Part shown: positions 24,031 to 32,040 of the stretch, piece by piece
Position numbering within the stretch: the stretch's first letter is position 1
Layout: every line of letters begins with the position of its first letter
Source: Streptomyces mobaraensis NBRC 13819 = DSM 40847
GTDB taxonomy: Bacteria > Actinomycetota > Actinomycetes > Streptomycetales > Streptomycetaceae
Reading direction: 5' to 3'
Length of the DNA: 64,000 nt
Assembly (NCBI RefSeq): GCF_017916255.1
Contig: NZ_CP072827.1
Coordinates: forward strand, 4,303,501-4,367,500
Program-made: the position numbers and the translations under genes
Notes under the pieces: generated by a model
The model's input: the letters and a program-made list of their open reading frames with translations, nothing else
The model's database searches: none
What the model was told of the DNA's origin: nothing

Positions 24031-25059
24031 GTGGCCAAGGTGACGCGGGACGATGTGGCGAGACTGGCGGGGACATCCACCGCGGTGGTCAGCTACGTCA
24101 TCAACAATGGACCGCGCCCGGTGGCACCGGCGACGCGGGAGCGGGTGCTGGCCGCGATCAAGGAGCTCGGCTACCGGCCAGACCGGGTGGCCCAGGCGAT
24201 GGCCTCCCGTCGGACGGACCTCATAGGTCTGATCGTCCCGGACGCCCGCCAGCCCTTCTTCGCGGAGATGGCGCACGCGGTCGAACAGGCCGCGGCCGAG
24301 CGCGGCAAGATGGTCCTCGTCGGAAACTCCGACTACCTCGACGAACGCGAAGTGCACTACCTGCGGGCCTTCCTGGGCATGCGGGTCTCCGGCCTCATCC
24401 TGATCAGCCAGGGCCCGAGCGAGCACGCCGCCATAGAGATCGACGCGTGGGACGCCCGCGTGGTCCTCATGCACCGCCGTCCCGACGCGATCGACGACGT
24501 GGCCGTGGTGACGGACGACATCGGCGGCGCCCAGCTCGCCACCCGGCACCTCCTGGAGCACGGCCACCCCTACGTCGCCTGCCTCGGCGGCACCGAGCAC
24601 ACCCCGGCCGTCGGCGACCCGGTCACCGACCACGTCGAGGGCTGGCGCCGGGCCATGCGCGAGGCCGGCCGGTCCACCGAGGGCCGGCTCTTCCACGCCC
24701 CCTACAACCGTTACGACGCCTACAAGGTGGCCCTGGACCTGCTGTCCGGCCCCGACCGCCCGCCCGCCGTCGTCTGCGCCACCGACGACCAGGCCATCGG
24801 CGTGCTGCGCGCGGCCCGGGAGCTGCGCATCGACGTCCCCGGCGAGCTGGCCGTCGCCGGCTTCGACGACGTCAAGGAAGCCGCGCTCACCGACCCGCCG
24901 CTGACCACCGTGGCCTCCGACCGGCAGGCGATGGCCCGCTCGGCCGTCGACCTGGTGCTCGACGACGGCCTGCGGTTCGCGGGCACGCGGCGGGAGCGGC
25001 TCAAGCAGTTCCCCTCGGCGCTGGTCGTCCGGCGGTCGTGCGGGTGCGGCGGGGAGTAG
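24031..25059 (+). CDS. LacI family transcriptional regulator
   Basis: 342 residues. An N-terminal LacI helix-turn-helix is present ([37 protein letters not shown]) with the hinge [17 protein letters not shown]; the periplasmic-binding-protein-like effector domain follows ([17 protein letters not shown]). The C-terminus is Cys-containing (SCGCGGE). GTG 24031 was chosen because TAGACT (24018-24023) lies seven bases upstream, indicating a leaderless start; a GTG at 24007 is in frame but precedes that box. No sugar operon is adjacent, so the effector is unknown. The gene order after glnR matches S. coelicolor as I remember it. Confidence 0.88.
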   Translation: MAKVTRDDVARLAGTSTAVVSYVINNGPRPVAPATRERVLAAIKELGYRPDRVAQAMASRRTDLIGLIVPDARQPFFAEMAHAVEQAAAERGKMVLVGNSDYLDEREVHYLRAFLGMRVSGLILISQGPSEHAAIEIDAWDARVVLMHRRPDAIDDVAVVTDDIGGAQLATRHLLEHGHPYVACLGGTEHTPAVGDPVTDHVEGWRRAMREAGRSTEGRLFHAPYNRYDAYKVALDLLSGPDRPPAVVCATDDQAIGVLRAARELRIDVPGELAVAGFDDVKEAALTDPPLTTVASDRQAMARSAVDLVLDDGLRFAGTRRERLKQFPSALVVRRSCGCGGE

Positions 25060-25205
25060 CGGACCGCCGGGCCCCCGGCACCGCCGCGGCCACCACGGGC
25101 CGCGCCATCGCTTCCACCGATCTCGCAGGCTCCGTCGGCCCTCTCGGCCGCGCCGTCCGCGGGGCTCCCGCCCCCACGGTCGTCGGCGCCCCCCGCCCGT
25201 ACCGT

Positions 25206-26567
25206 TCACGGCCGCAGCCGTGTCTGGACGAGGGCCTGCGAGCCGTCCGTGCGCCAGTCCGGCCGTGCGGCGTCCAGCCGGTCCACGGTCTCCTTCGGGA
25301 GGCCCACGGCCACCTCGGACTTCAGGGTGCGGAGCGCGACGAGCGAGCCGGGCACACCGGCCACGGCGTCGTCGAACGGGCGGTCCGCCGGCCAGGCGCG
25401 GTCGCCCACCAGGCGCCGGTAGTTGAGGTCGCCCTTGTACACGCACAGGCCGGCCTGGGCGAGGCCGGCGCGGAGGTCGGCGGGCATGTCGGCGAATTCG
25501 ACGGGTGAGCAGAAGAAGGCATGGGTGGCCTGCCGGAGCCGGCCGGTGGCGGCGGCCTCCCGGAGGCGCCCGGCCGCCCGGCCCGCCTCGCCGCGGAAGG
25601 CGGCCATGCGCGTCAGGCAGTCCCGGACGTCCGAGGCCGTGGCGTCGGAGACGTAGTACGGCCGCGGCTTGACGTGCAGCACCACGGACGTCGCGCGTCC
25701 GGTCGTCAGCAGGTGGTCCATGAGGAGGAGGTCGGCGAGGAGCTCCCGGCCCGCGTTGTCGAGGATCACGTGGACGTCACCCGGCGGGCGTCGGCTGACG
25801 TGCTTCCACAGCGCCTCGGCGTCGTCCGCGAGCAAGGGGGCACCGGAGGCCCCCGGGCCGTCCGCCACCGGATCGCCGCCCGTGGGGTCACCGCCCGTGG
25901 GGTCACCGCCCGTGGGGTCACCGCCCGTGGGGTCACCGCCCGTGGGGTCGCCGTCCGTGGGGTCGCCGTCCGTGGGGGTGGTGACCGCCTGGACCAGCTG
26001 GAACCCGAGGTCGGCGCGGTTGCCGTAGAGGGAGGCCAGGACCAGCGCGCGGAACGCCTCGTCGGGTGGCGCGCCGGCGAGTCCGTCGAGCCAGGCGGTG
26101 TCGGATTCCAGCGCGGGATCGGTCAGTTCGGCATTCTTCATGGGTGCGAACGGATCGACGCCCTGCCATGGCCCGGGGGAGAAGTGGTCGACGCACTCCA
26201 GCAGGCGCAGGTAGAAGTAGCTCTCCGCCCACAGGAACGGCACCTCGCTCCACGGCCGGCCGAAGTAGCGCCGGTCCCGGGCCGCCCAGGGGGCGGCCGC
26301 GGCCGTCTCCGGTGCCGGCGGCCGGACCCTGCCCGTGCGGGACTCGTCCAGCAGGGCGTCCAGCCGCGCACGCTGCTCCGGCCCGTACGGATTGCCCTCG
26401 CACAGCCGCCGGACGAGGGCGGGGTGCCGCTCGTGGAAGACTCCCCAGCCGTAGGCGCCGGGATCGGCGATGCCGTGGGTGGGGGCTGGGGCGTGGGCGG
26501 GAGCCGTGCCGTTCGCTTTCGTCGACGTCATCGCTTTCATCGCCTTCATCGACTTCGTTGCCATCAT
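25206..26567 (-). CDS. DUF89/ARMT1-type damage-control phosphatase with repeat insert
   Basis: About 453 residues from ATG 26567 (an ATG follows at once). Matches the DUF89 metal-dependent phosphatase fold: PFLWAESYFYLRLLECVDHF, FRALVLASLYGNRADL, VHVILDNAGRELLADLLLMDHLL with the metal-binding Asp-Asn, and LCVYKGDLNYRRLVGD. Family members remove phosphate from harmful or surplus sugar phosphates, or methylate carboxylates in eukaryotes. Midway a run of seven five-residue units (PTDGD or PTGGD) is inserted, encoded by a 15-bp minisatellite. GAGGAG and GAGG precede the start. The substrate is unknown. Confidence 0.8.
   Translation of the reverse strand: MMATKSMKAMKAMTSTKANGTAPAHAPAPTHGIADPGAYGWGVFHERHPALVRRLCEGNPYGPEQRARLDALLDESRTGRVRPPAPETAAAAPWAARDRRYFGRPWSEVPFLWAESYFYLRLLECVDHFSPGPWQGVDPFAPMKNAELTDPALESDTAWLDGLAGAPPDEAFRALVLASLYGNRADLGFQLVQAVTTPTDGDPTDGDPTGGDPTGGDPTGGDPTGGDPTGGDPVADGPGASGAPLLADDAEALWKHVSRRPPGDVHVILDNAGRELLADLLLMDHLLTTGRATSVVLHVKPRPYYVSDATASDVRDCLTRMAAFRGEAGRAAGRLREAAATGRLRQATHAFFCSPVEFADMPADLRAGLAQAGLCVYKGDLNYRRLVGDRAWPADRPFDDAVAGVPGSLVALRTLKSEVAVGLPKETVDRLDAARPDWRTDGSQALVQTRLRP
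25876..25980. repeat. 15-bp in-frame minisatellite, seven units
   Basis: Plus-strand unit CCGCCCGTGGGGTCA: four identical copies (25876-25935), one with a single change, then two diverged copies (25951-25980). It encodes Gly-Gly-Asp-Pro-Thr repeats within the DUF89 protein. Because the unit is 15 bp, copy-number changes keep the frame. Confidence 0.95.
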
Positions 26568-26930
26568 CGTCCTCACTCCTCGAACACGTCGAACACTCCG
26601 AGCGCGCTTCCGGGCCCGTCCCGGGCGCTGCGGGGAAACCGAACGGGTGGGGAGGAGCGGGGAAGAGGACCCGCTGCTCCCGGAGCCGTCCCTGCCCCTC
26701 CGCACCATCAGGATGCCCACCGGAAAGCGCCGTATCGCCCGTTCGGACCATGACGGAACCCTGTCAGGGGCGCTCAGGGTCGCCCGTGCGCCCCACGGCC
26801 GTGCGGGCCGTGCCGGACTCGTTCCGGGGTGGTGCCGGGGCGATGCCGGAGTGGTGACAGCGCATCCTTCTGGCGAGCTTTTCAGCGCTCACTCAGACTG
26901 TTCTCATGAACAGGGAGGACAGTCATACAT
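26568..26930. other. Divergent intergenic region between DUF89 gene and HtrA-like gene
   Basis: 363 bases without a supported gene. It holds the DUF89 ribosome site at its left end and the HtrA-like gene promoter region and ribosome site at its right end, including the inverted repeat at 26899-26912. A short direct repeat of CGAACAC lies near 26580-26600. Nothing else stands out. Confidence 0.6.
26899..26912. promoter_or_regulatory. TGTTC-N4-GAACA inverted repeat before the HtrA-like gene
   Basis: TGTTCTCATGAACA lies 18 bases before the protease start and just before its ribosome site GGGAGGA; CTCA also recurs just upstream (26889-26895). It could be part of a CssR or other regulator site. 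Weak evidence. Confidence 0.35.
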
Positions 26931-28163
26931 ATGACGACGGAGAACCCCCGCCCGAGCGGTCACCAGCACCCTGAGTCCCCCCGCGCCTACCCCGCCCCGC
27001 CGGCCCGGCCGCCGCAGGGCCCGGTGAGCACGCCGGACGGTTCCACCGTCTGGCCCGGCGGCGCCATGGGAAGCGGCGCCGACGGGAGCGGTGCCCACGG
27101 CGGCGGCGCGTACGCCAACGCCACCGGCGTGCACCGAAGCGGGCCGTACGCTCCCTTCGGCCCCGCGAGTCCCACCCCCGACGGCTACAGCGGTGGCCAC
27201 AGCGGCCACAGCGGCCACGGCGGTGACGGCGGCCACGGCGGCTACGCCACCTTCGGCGCCCCCGCCCCCGCCCCCGAGCCGCCCCGTCGCCGCCGAGGTG
27301 CCCGTACCCTCGTCGCCACCTGCGCCCTCGTCGCCGCCCTGGTCGGCGGCGGGTCCGCCGCGCTGGTCTCCGGTCTGACCGGCGGCGGGAGCGACACCGG
27401 CCGGCCCACCCCGGTGCAGAACGCGGCCAGCCGCAGCGCGGGGGTCAGCGCCGTGGCCCAGGCCGTCAGCCCCAGCATCGTGGAGATCAAGGCGGCCACC
27501 TCCGGCGGCCGGTCCACCGGCTCCGGCGTGATCGTCAGCGCGAGCGGTGAGGTGATCACCAACAACCACGTCATCGCCGGCGCGGACACCGTCCAGGTCA
27601 CCCTCCACGACGGCACCACCAAGAGCGCCAAGGTCGTCGGCACCGACCCCGGCAAGGACCTCGCCCTGATCAAGATCGAGGGGGCGAACGGCCTCAAGCC
27701 CGCCAAGCTCGGCGACTCGAGCAAGCTCCAGGTCGGCGACCAGGTCGTCGCGATCGGTTCGCCCGAGGGCCTCACCGGCACCGTCACCAGCGGCATCGTC
27801 TCCGCCCTCAACCGCGAGGTCACCGTGCCCAAGGAGCAGGGCGGCGGTGGCCGGCAGCGCGACAACGGCCCCCAGTGGCCGTTCGAGTTCGGCGGCGAGC
27901 AGTACAACGGCGACACCGGTTCGTCCAAGACCACCTACAAGGCGATCCAGACCGACGCCTCCCTCAACCCGGGCAACTCCGGCGGCGCGCTCATCAACAT
28001 GAACGGCGAGATCGTGGGCATCAACTCGGCCATGTTCGCGCCCGGTTCCGGAGGCGGCGGCTCGTCCGACTCCGCGGGCAGCGTCGGCCTCGGCTTCGCC
28101 ATCCCGGTCAATGACGTCAAGGCCGACCTGGCCGGCCTCCGCGCGGGCGGCAGCGGCGACTGA
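26931..28163 (+). CDS. htrA2: HtrA-like membrane-anchored serine protease (S1C), no PDZ domain
   Basis: 410 residues. Residues 1-125 are a Gly/Pro/His-rich cytoplasmic tail with a short repeat (GGHSGHSGHGGDGGHGG). A single membrane helix follows (TLVATCALVAALVGGGSAALV), then an extracytoplasmic trypsin-like domain with the triad His in ITNNHVIAG, Asp in GKDLALIKI and Ser in NPGNSGGAL. The protein ends soon after the protease domain, without the PDZ usual in HtrA. The gene stands directly before cssR-cssS, as with HtrA2 (SCO4157) in S. coelicolor/lividans, where CssRS induces it during secretion stress. The symbol is given by that analogy. Confidence 0.85.
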   Translation: MTTENPRPSGHQHPESPRAYPAPPARPPQGPVSTPDGSTVWPGGAMGSGADGSGAHGGGAYANATGVHRSGPYAPFGPASPTPDGYSGGHSGHSGHGGDGGHGGYATFGAPAPAPEPPRRRRGARTLVATCALVAALVGGGSAALVSGLTGGGSDTGRPTPVQNAASRSAGVSAVAQAVSPSIVEIKAATSGGRSTGSGVIVSASGEVITNNHVIAGADTVQVTLHDGTTKSAKVVGTDPGKDLALIKIEGANGLKPAKLGDSSKLQVGDQVVAIGSPEGLTGTVTSGIVSALNREVTVPKEQGGGGRQRDNGPQWPFEFGGEQYNGDTGSSKTTYKAIQTDASLNPGNSGGALINMNGEIVGINSAMFAPGSGGGGSSDSAGSVGLGFAIPVNDVKADLAGLRAGGSGD

Positions 28164-28235
28164 GCGGTGGCTACTGTGCGGCGGCGACTGAGCAGCAGTG
28201 ACTGATCGGCGGTGACCGAGCAGCAGCGGCTGACC
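28148..28235 (+). repeat. Degenerate short repeats after the HtrA-like gene
   Basis: Several imperfect copies of a GGCGACTGAGCAGC-like unit run from the last codons of the protease gene into the spacer (GGCGACTGAGC, GTGACTGATCG, GTGACCGAGCAGC, CGGCTGACCAGC). Probably slippage-derived; no function proposed. Confidence 0.5.
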
Positions 28236-28444
28236 AGCGGGTCCCGAGCCGCAGACAGCCGCATGGGTAGCTGGGATACCGGCGGACCGGCCGCCGGCCG
28301 CCCGGGCGACCGCCGAGACGCCCGCCGAGCCGAGGCGCTTGCCGGAACCGGAAGGAGCCTCAAGCGCCCGCCGGAGGAAGCCGTGGCGAGCGCCGGCAGA
28401 ACCCGACCCGAGGCGACCGCCGAAAGAACACGTGAGGAACGTCG

Positions 28445-29245
28445 ATGAGCTCCGCCGACCCGTCCGCGTCCACGACCGCGCCCACCCGCATCCTGGTCGT
28501 GGACGACGAGCCCGCCGTCCGCGAGGCGCTGCGCCGCAGCCTCGCCTTCGAGGGGTACGGCACCGAACTGGCCGTCGACGGCCTGGACGCGCTCGCCAAG
28601 GTCGCCGCGTACGAGCCCGAACTGATCGTCCTCGACGTGCTGATGCCCCGCATGGACGGCCTCACCGCCGCCCGCCGGCTGCGCGCCGCCGGCGTCACCA
28701 CCCCCATCCTCATGCTCACCGCCCGCGACACCGTCGGCGACCGCGTCACCGGCCTCGACGCCGGCGCGGACGACTACCTCGTCAAGCCGTTCGAACTCGA
28801 CGAGCTGTTCGCCCGCATCCGCGCCCTGCTCCGCCGCAGCGCGTACGCCGCGCCCGCCGCGCCCGAGGAGACGCACGTCCTCGCCTTCGCCGACCTGCGC
28901 ATGGACCTCGACACCCGGGAGGTCACCCGCGGCGCCCGCCATGTGGAGCTGACGCGCACGGAGTTCACCCTCCTCGAACTCTTCCTCGCCCACCCCCGTC
29001 AGGTGCTCACCCGCGAGCAGATCCTCAAGCACGTCTGGGGCTTCGAGTTCGAGCCGTCGTCCAACTCCCTCGACGTGTACGTGATGTACCTGCGCCGCAA
29101 GACCGAGGCCGGCGGTGAGCCGCGCCTCGTCCACACCGTGCGCGGCGTCGGCTACGTCCTCCGGGCGGACGGGGCGCATAGTACGGATGGCGCGCCTGGC
29201 GCCCACGGTACGGACGGCGCGGAACGACCGGGCGGCACCGAATGA
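28445..29245 (+). CDS. cssR: OmpR-family response regulator CssR
   Basis: 266 residues. The receiver domain has the acidic pair Asp20/Asp21, the phosphoacceptor Asp64 in IVLDVLMP, Thr92 and Lys114 (LVKPF). The winged helix is OmpR-type ([43 protein letters not shown]). GAGGAA lies five bases before ATG 28445. The last 25 residues are low-complexity. Position between an HtrA-like protease and a sensor kinase equals the S. lividans CssRS secretion-stress locus (SCO4156/4155), which activates HtrA-like proteases when misfolded secreted protein accumulates. Assignment is by context and family. Confidence 0.85.
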   Translation: MSSADPSASTTAPTRILVVDDEPAVREALRRSLAFEGYGTELAVDGLDALAKVAAYEPELIVLDVLMPRMDGLTAARRLRAAGVTTPILMLTARDTVGDRVTGLDAGADDYLVKPFELDELFARIRALLRRSAYAAPAAPEETHVLAFADLRMDLDTREVTRGARHVELTRTEFTLLELFLAHPRQVLTREQILKHVWGFEFEPSSNSLDVYVMYLRRKTEAGGEPRLVHTVRGVGYVLRADGAHSTDGAPGAHGTDGAERPGGTE

Positions 29246-30639
29246 TCAAGCGTTTCCGCCGGCTGCCCCTCCGCTCCCGGCTCGCCCTGCTGACGGCCGC
29301 GGCCGTCGCCGTCGCCGTCGCGGTGGCCGCCGGGGCCTGCTGGATACTGACCAAGGAGCAGCTCGAACAGCAGCGGGACACCACGCTGAGCCGCCAGAAG
29401 GTCGCCGACGACTACGTCCAGGGGCTGCTCGACCGGTGCGGCACCCGCGTCCCCGACAAGCTCGTCTCCCCGTCCCCGTACACGATCCAGGCGGTCACGG
29501 CCGACGGCGTCGCCTGCACCGAGCTCGGCCGGTCCCCGGTCCGCGTCGGCGTCGAGGACCTGGCCGTCGCCACCGGGCGGCTGGACGACACCCTGCACGA
29601 CGCGCGGGCCGACGACGGCACCGAGATGCGCGTCGCCACGTCCCGGGTGACGCCCGGGATCGCCGTGATGATCGCCCAGCCCGTGAGCGACATCGACCGG
29701 CCCATGAACGCGCTCGCCATCGTCCTCGTCGTCACCGCGGGCATCGGCGTGCTCGGCGCGGCGGCCATCGGCCTCGTCATCGCCCGCGCGGCCCTCCGCC
29801 CGGTGGACCAGCTCACCGGTGCCGTCGAACACATCGCCCGCACCGAGGACCTGGCCGTCCGCATCCCCGCGGAGGGTGAGGACGAGATCGCGCGGCTCTC
29901 CCGCTCCTTCAACTCCATGACGGCCGCGCTCGCCTCCTCCCGGGTCCGCCAGCAGCAGCTCATCGCCGACGCCGGCCACGAGCTGCGCACCCCGCTCACC
30001 TCCCTGCGCACCAACATCGACCTGCTCGTCCGCAGCGAGGAGACCGGCCGGGCCATCCCGCCCGAGGACCGCAAGGCGCTGCTCGGCAGCGTCAAGGCGC
30101 AGATGACCGAACTGGCCGATCTCATCGGCGATCTCCAGGAGCTCTCCCGGCCCGACAGCGCCCCGGGCTCCGCTCCCGTCCAGGTCGTCGGGCTGCACGA
30201 GGCGGCGGCGCGCGCCGTCGAACGCGCCCGGTTGCGCGCCACCGGGCTTACGGTGACGGCGGAGCTCGACCCCTGGTACGTACGTGCCGAGGCGCCCGCG
30301 CTGGAGCGCGCGATCGTCAATCTGCTCGACAACGCGGTGAAGTTCAGCCCGCCCGGCGGGGAGATCGAGGTCCGGCTGTCCGGCGGCGAGCTCACCGTCC
30401 GGGACCACGGGCCGGGCATCCCCGCCGAGGAACTCCCGCACGTCTTCGACCGCTTCTGGCGCTCCCCGTCCGCACGCGGCCTCCCCGGGAGCGGGCTCGG
30501 CCTGTCCATCGTCGCCCGTACCGTCCGCCGCGCCGGCGGCGAGGTGGGCCTCCGGCCGGCGGAGGGCGGCGGCACGGTGGCCGTCGTCCGACTGCCCGGG
30601 GCGGCGGTGGAGCCGCCCGCGGACGTACCGGGGGCGTAG
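29242..30639 (+). CDS. cssS: Sensor histidine kinase CssS
   Basis: 465 residues, start overlapping cssR stop (ATGA). TM1 at about 13-35, an extracytoplasmic sensor of roughly 120 residues with two cysteines ([15 protein letters not shown]), TM2 at about 157-181, HAMP, HisKA with phosphoacceptor His246 (AGHELRTPL), and HATPase_c boxes [16 protein letters not shown] and GSGLGLSI. The predicted signal is misfolded exported protein, by analogy with S. lividans CssS. A strong terminator hairpin overlaps the stop codon. Confidence 0.86.
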   Translation: MIKRFRRLPLRSRLALLTAAAVAVAVAVAAGACWILTKEQLEQQRDTTLSRQKVADDYVQGLLDRCGTRVPDKLVSPSPYTIQAVTADGVACTELGRSPVRVGVEDLAVATGRLDDTLHDARADDGTEMRVATSRVTPGIAVMIAQPVSDIDRPMNALAIVLVVTAGIGVLGAAAIGLVIARAALRPVDQLTGAVEHIARTEDLAVRIPAEGEDEIARLSRSFNSMTAALASSRVRQQQLIADAGHELRTPLTSLRTNIDLLVRSEETGRAIPPEDRKALLGSVKAQMTELADLIGDLQELSRPDSAPGSAPVQVVGLHEAAARAVERARLRATGLTVTAELDPWYVRAEAPALERAIVNLLDNAVKFSPPGGEIEVRLSGGELTVRDHGPGIPAEELPHVFDRFWRSPSARGLPGSGLGLSIVARTVRRAGGEVGLRPAEGGGTVAVVRLPGAAVEPPADVPGA

Positions 30640-30676
30640 ACCGCCAGGGCCGCGGGCAGGGCCGGCGGTCTACGCC
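30633..30676 (+). terminator. Terminator hairpin overlapping the cssS stop codon
   Basis: Perfect 13-bp arms GGCGTAGACCGCC (30633-30645) and GGCGGTCTACGCC (30664-30676), 18-base loop. The stop codon TAG is inside the left arm. Confidence 0.75.
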
Positions 30677-30850
30677 GACGAGATCCGCCGCCGGGCCGAC
30701 GACTCCTTCGGCGCCGGCGCCTTCCTGTTCCTGCGCCCGGGCTACACGGAGAACCAAGGCGCTGACGGCGGCCGTACACGAGGCCCAGGGCCGCCACTTG
30801 AGCCACCCAGGGGCGCGCGGCGCCGCTCGTTCTCCCGCCGGGCGGCGCTT
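30670..30850 (+). pseudogene. Possible degraded ORF fragment
   Basis: One plus-strand frame reads protein-like as YADEIRRRADDSFGAGAFLF then LRPGYTEN. After a +1 shift it continues as TKALTAAVHEAQGRHLSH before losing coding character. No start codon or ribosome site belongs to it. It could be the remnant of a gene lost between cssS and the Rpn-like gene, or chance. I cannot name a family. Confidence 0.25.
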
Positions 30851-30986
30851 CGGCATGCGCCGTGCGCCGTGGCGAATGGGGAAGAACGCGAGTTCGCAAG
30901 GGAACAGTTGACCGCGCCAGGGATCGAATGAGTGATCGCCAGCCGAAGACGGCACGCGCCGCACACGGCGGTCCTACGTTCGGCTC
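30677..30986. other. Intergenic region after cssS
   Basis: About 310 bases with no intact gene. It contains the possible ORF fragment described separately and, at its right end, TACGTT (30975-30980), the likely -10 box of the next gene. The middle part is unremarkable. Confidence 0.6.
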
Positions 30987-31901
30987 ATGGTCACATCGCA
31001 ACACGAGGCATCGCACAGGATCTTCCAGGAGCGGCCACCTCTCCTGGCGCCGGTCTTCCGGCTCCTGGGCGTCCGTATGCCTCCTGAGAGGTCCGTGGAG
31101 ATCCTGTCACCCGACCTCACGGAGATCAGACCGCTGGAGCGGCGCGTGGACAGCCTGCTGCGCGTCGAACCGAGCGACGGCAGCGGCACCTTCCTGGTGG
31201 CGATCGAATCGCAGGGGCGCAAGGACGCGGACAAGGTGGTGAGCTGGGCCTACTACCTGGCGTTCCTGAAGGCGAAGTACACCTGTCCGGTGGTGCTCCT
31301 CGTGTCCTGTCAGGACAAGGCGACCGCGGACTGGGCCGCCGGGCCGTTCCACCTGGGGCCGGAGAGCTGGCGCTCGCTCTCGGTGCGTCCGCTGGTCCTG
31401 GGGCCGGGGAACGTTCCGAAGATCCTCGACGCGGAGGAGGCGGCGCGCGACCTGACGCTCGCGACATTCTCCGCGATGACGCACGCGCGGGACCCCGGGA
31501 TCCCGGACATACTGAAGGCACTGGCAAGCGCCCTGGGGTCGGCCGACCGGGCTGTCGCCCCCTACTACGTGGAGCTGTTGGACGTCGCCCTGGGAGACAC
31601 CAAGGCGAGGGAGACCTGGAGGAAGCTCATGACCATCCGCACCTACTTTCCCGGACGCGGGACCATCATCGAGGAGACGCTCCAGGAGGGCATGGCCAGG
31701 GGCCGGGCCGAGGAGCGCGCAGAGCGAGCCCAGGAGCGCGCCGAGACGGTGCTGCGCATGCTGGAGATCCGTGGGATCACCGTGCCGTCGGAGGTCCGGG
31801 AACGCGTCCTCGGCTGCTCCGACTTGGAGGTGCTGGGCACGTGGGTGGATCGCGCCTGCACCGTCTCCCGGGCCGAGGAGGTCTTCGGCGGCCAGGAGTG
31901 A
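30987..31901 (+). CDS. Rpn/PD-(D/E)XK nuclease-like protein
   Basis: 304 residues. The N-terminal two thirds resemble the Rpn-type PD-(D/E)XK family: RPLERRVDSLLRVEPSDGSGTFLVAIESQG holds an Asp and the E-x-Q pair of the catalytic core, followed by WAYYLAFLKAKYTCPVVLLVSC. The C-terminal third is helical and charged with an Ala/Glu/Arg run (RGRAEERAERAQERAE), a coiled-coil-like linker, and then a short winged or helical end. Rpn nucleases in E. coli promote RecA-independent recombination; in Streptomyces this group is a multi-copy hypothetical family. TACGTT six bases before ATG suggests a leaderless mRNA. Confidence 0.65.
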   Translation: MVTSQHEASHRIFQERPPLLAPVFRLLGVRMPPERSVEILSPDLTEIRPLERRVDSLLRVEPSDGSGTFLVAIESQGRKDADKVVSWAYYLAFLKAKYTCPVVLLVSCQDKATADWAAGPFHLGPESWRSLSVRPLVLGPGNVPKILDAEEAARDLTLATFSAMTHARDPGIPDILKALASALGSADRAVAPYYVELLDVALGDTKARETWRKLMTIRTYFPGRGTIIEETLQEGMARGRAEERAERAQERAETVLRMLEIRGITVPSEVRERVLGCSDLEVLGTWVDRACTVSRAEEVFGGQE

Positions 31902-31973
31902 GGGTGGCCGTGTGCCGTCGGGACGGAGGCACCCGATGGCTTTGATTCCGGAAGACTGGGCCTGAGGGCCCAC

Positions 31974-32017
31974 TGACGTCGCCCCGCGCCGGAAGGATCC
32001 GCCGCGGGGCGACGTCA
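31974..32017. terminator. Bidirectional terminator between convergent genes
   Basis: Perfect 15-bp arms TGACGTCGCCCCGCG (31974-31988) and CGCGGGGCGACGTCA (32003-32017) with a 14-base loop, lying between the Rpn-like gene and the 5'-nucleotidase gene, which face each other. Confidence 0.8.
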
Positions 32018-32040
32018 CGGACGGTGCCGTCGTCCGGCGG

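Noticed and set aside
19834..25446. A 1,870-codon open frame on the minus strand
   Set aside because: It is antisense to the ABC exporter, glnR and LacI genes. High GC suppresses stop codons, the translation is Arg/Gly/Val/His-rich without domains, and only its in-frame fragments antisense to nothing could code.
25876..25980. CRISPR-like regular repeat
   Set aside because: Units are adjacent with no spacers and lie inside a coding frame; it is a minisatellite.
28212..28448. 78-codon ORF ending on the cssR start (ATGA overlap)
   Set aside because: No ribosome site, Arg/Ala-rich shadow-like composition, begins inside degenerate repeats. The overlap alone is not enough, unlike the short ORF before glnR, which has a strong ribosome site.
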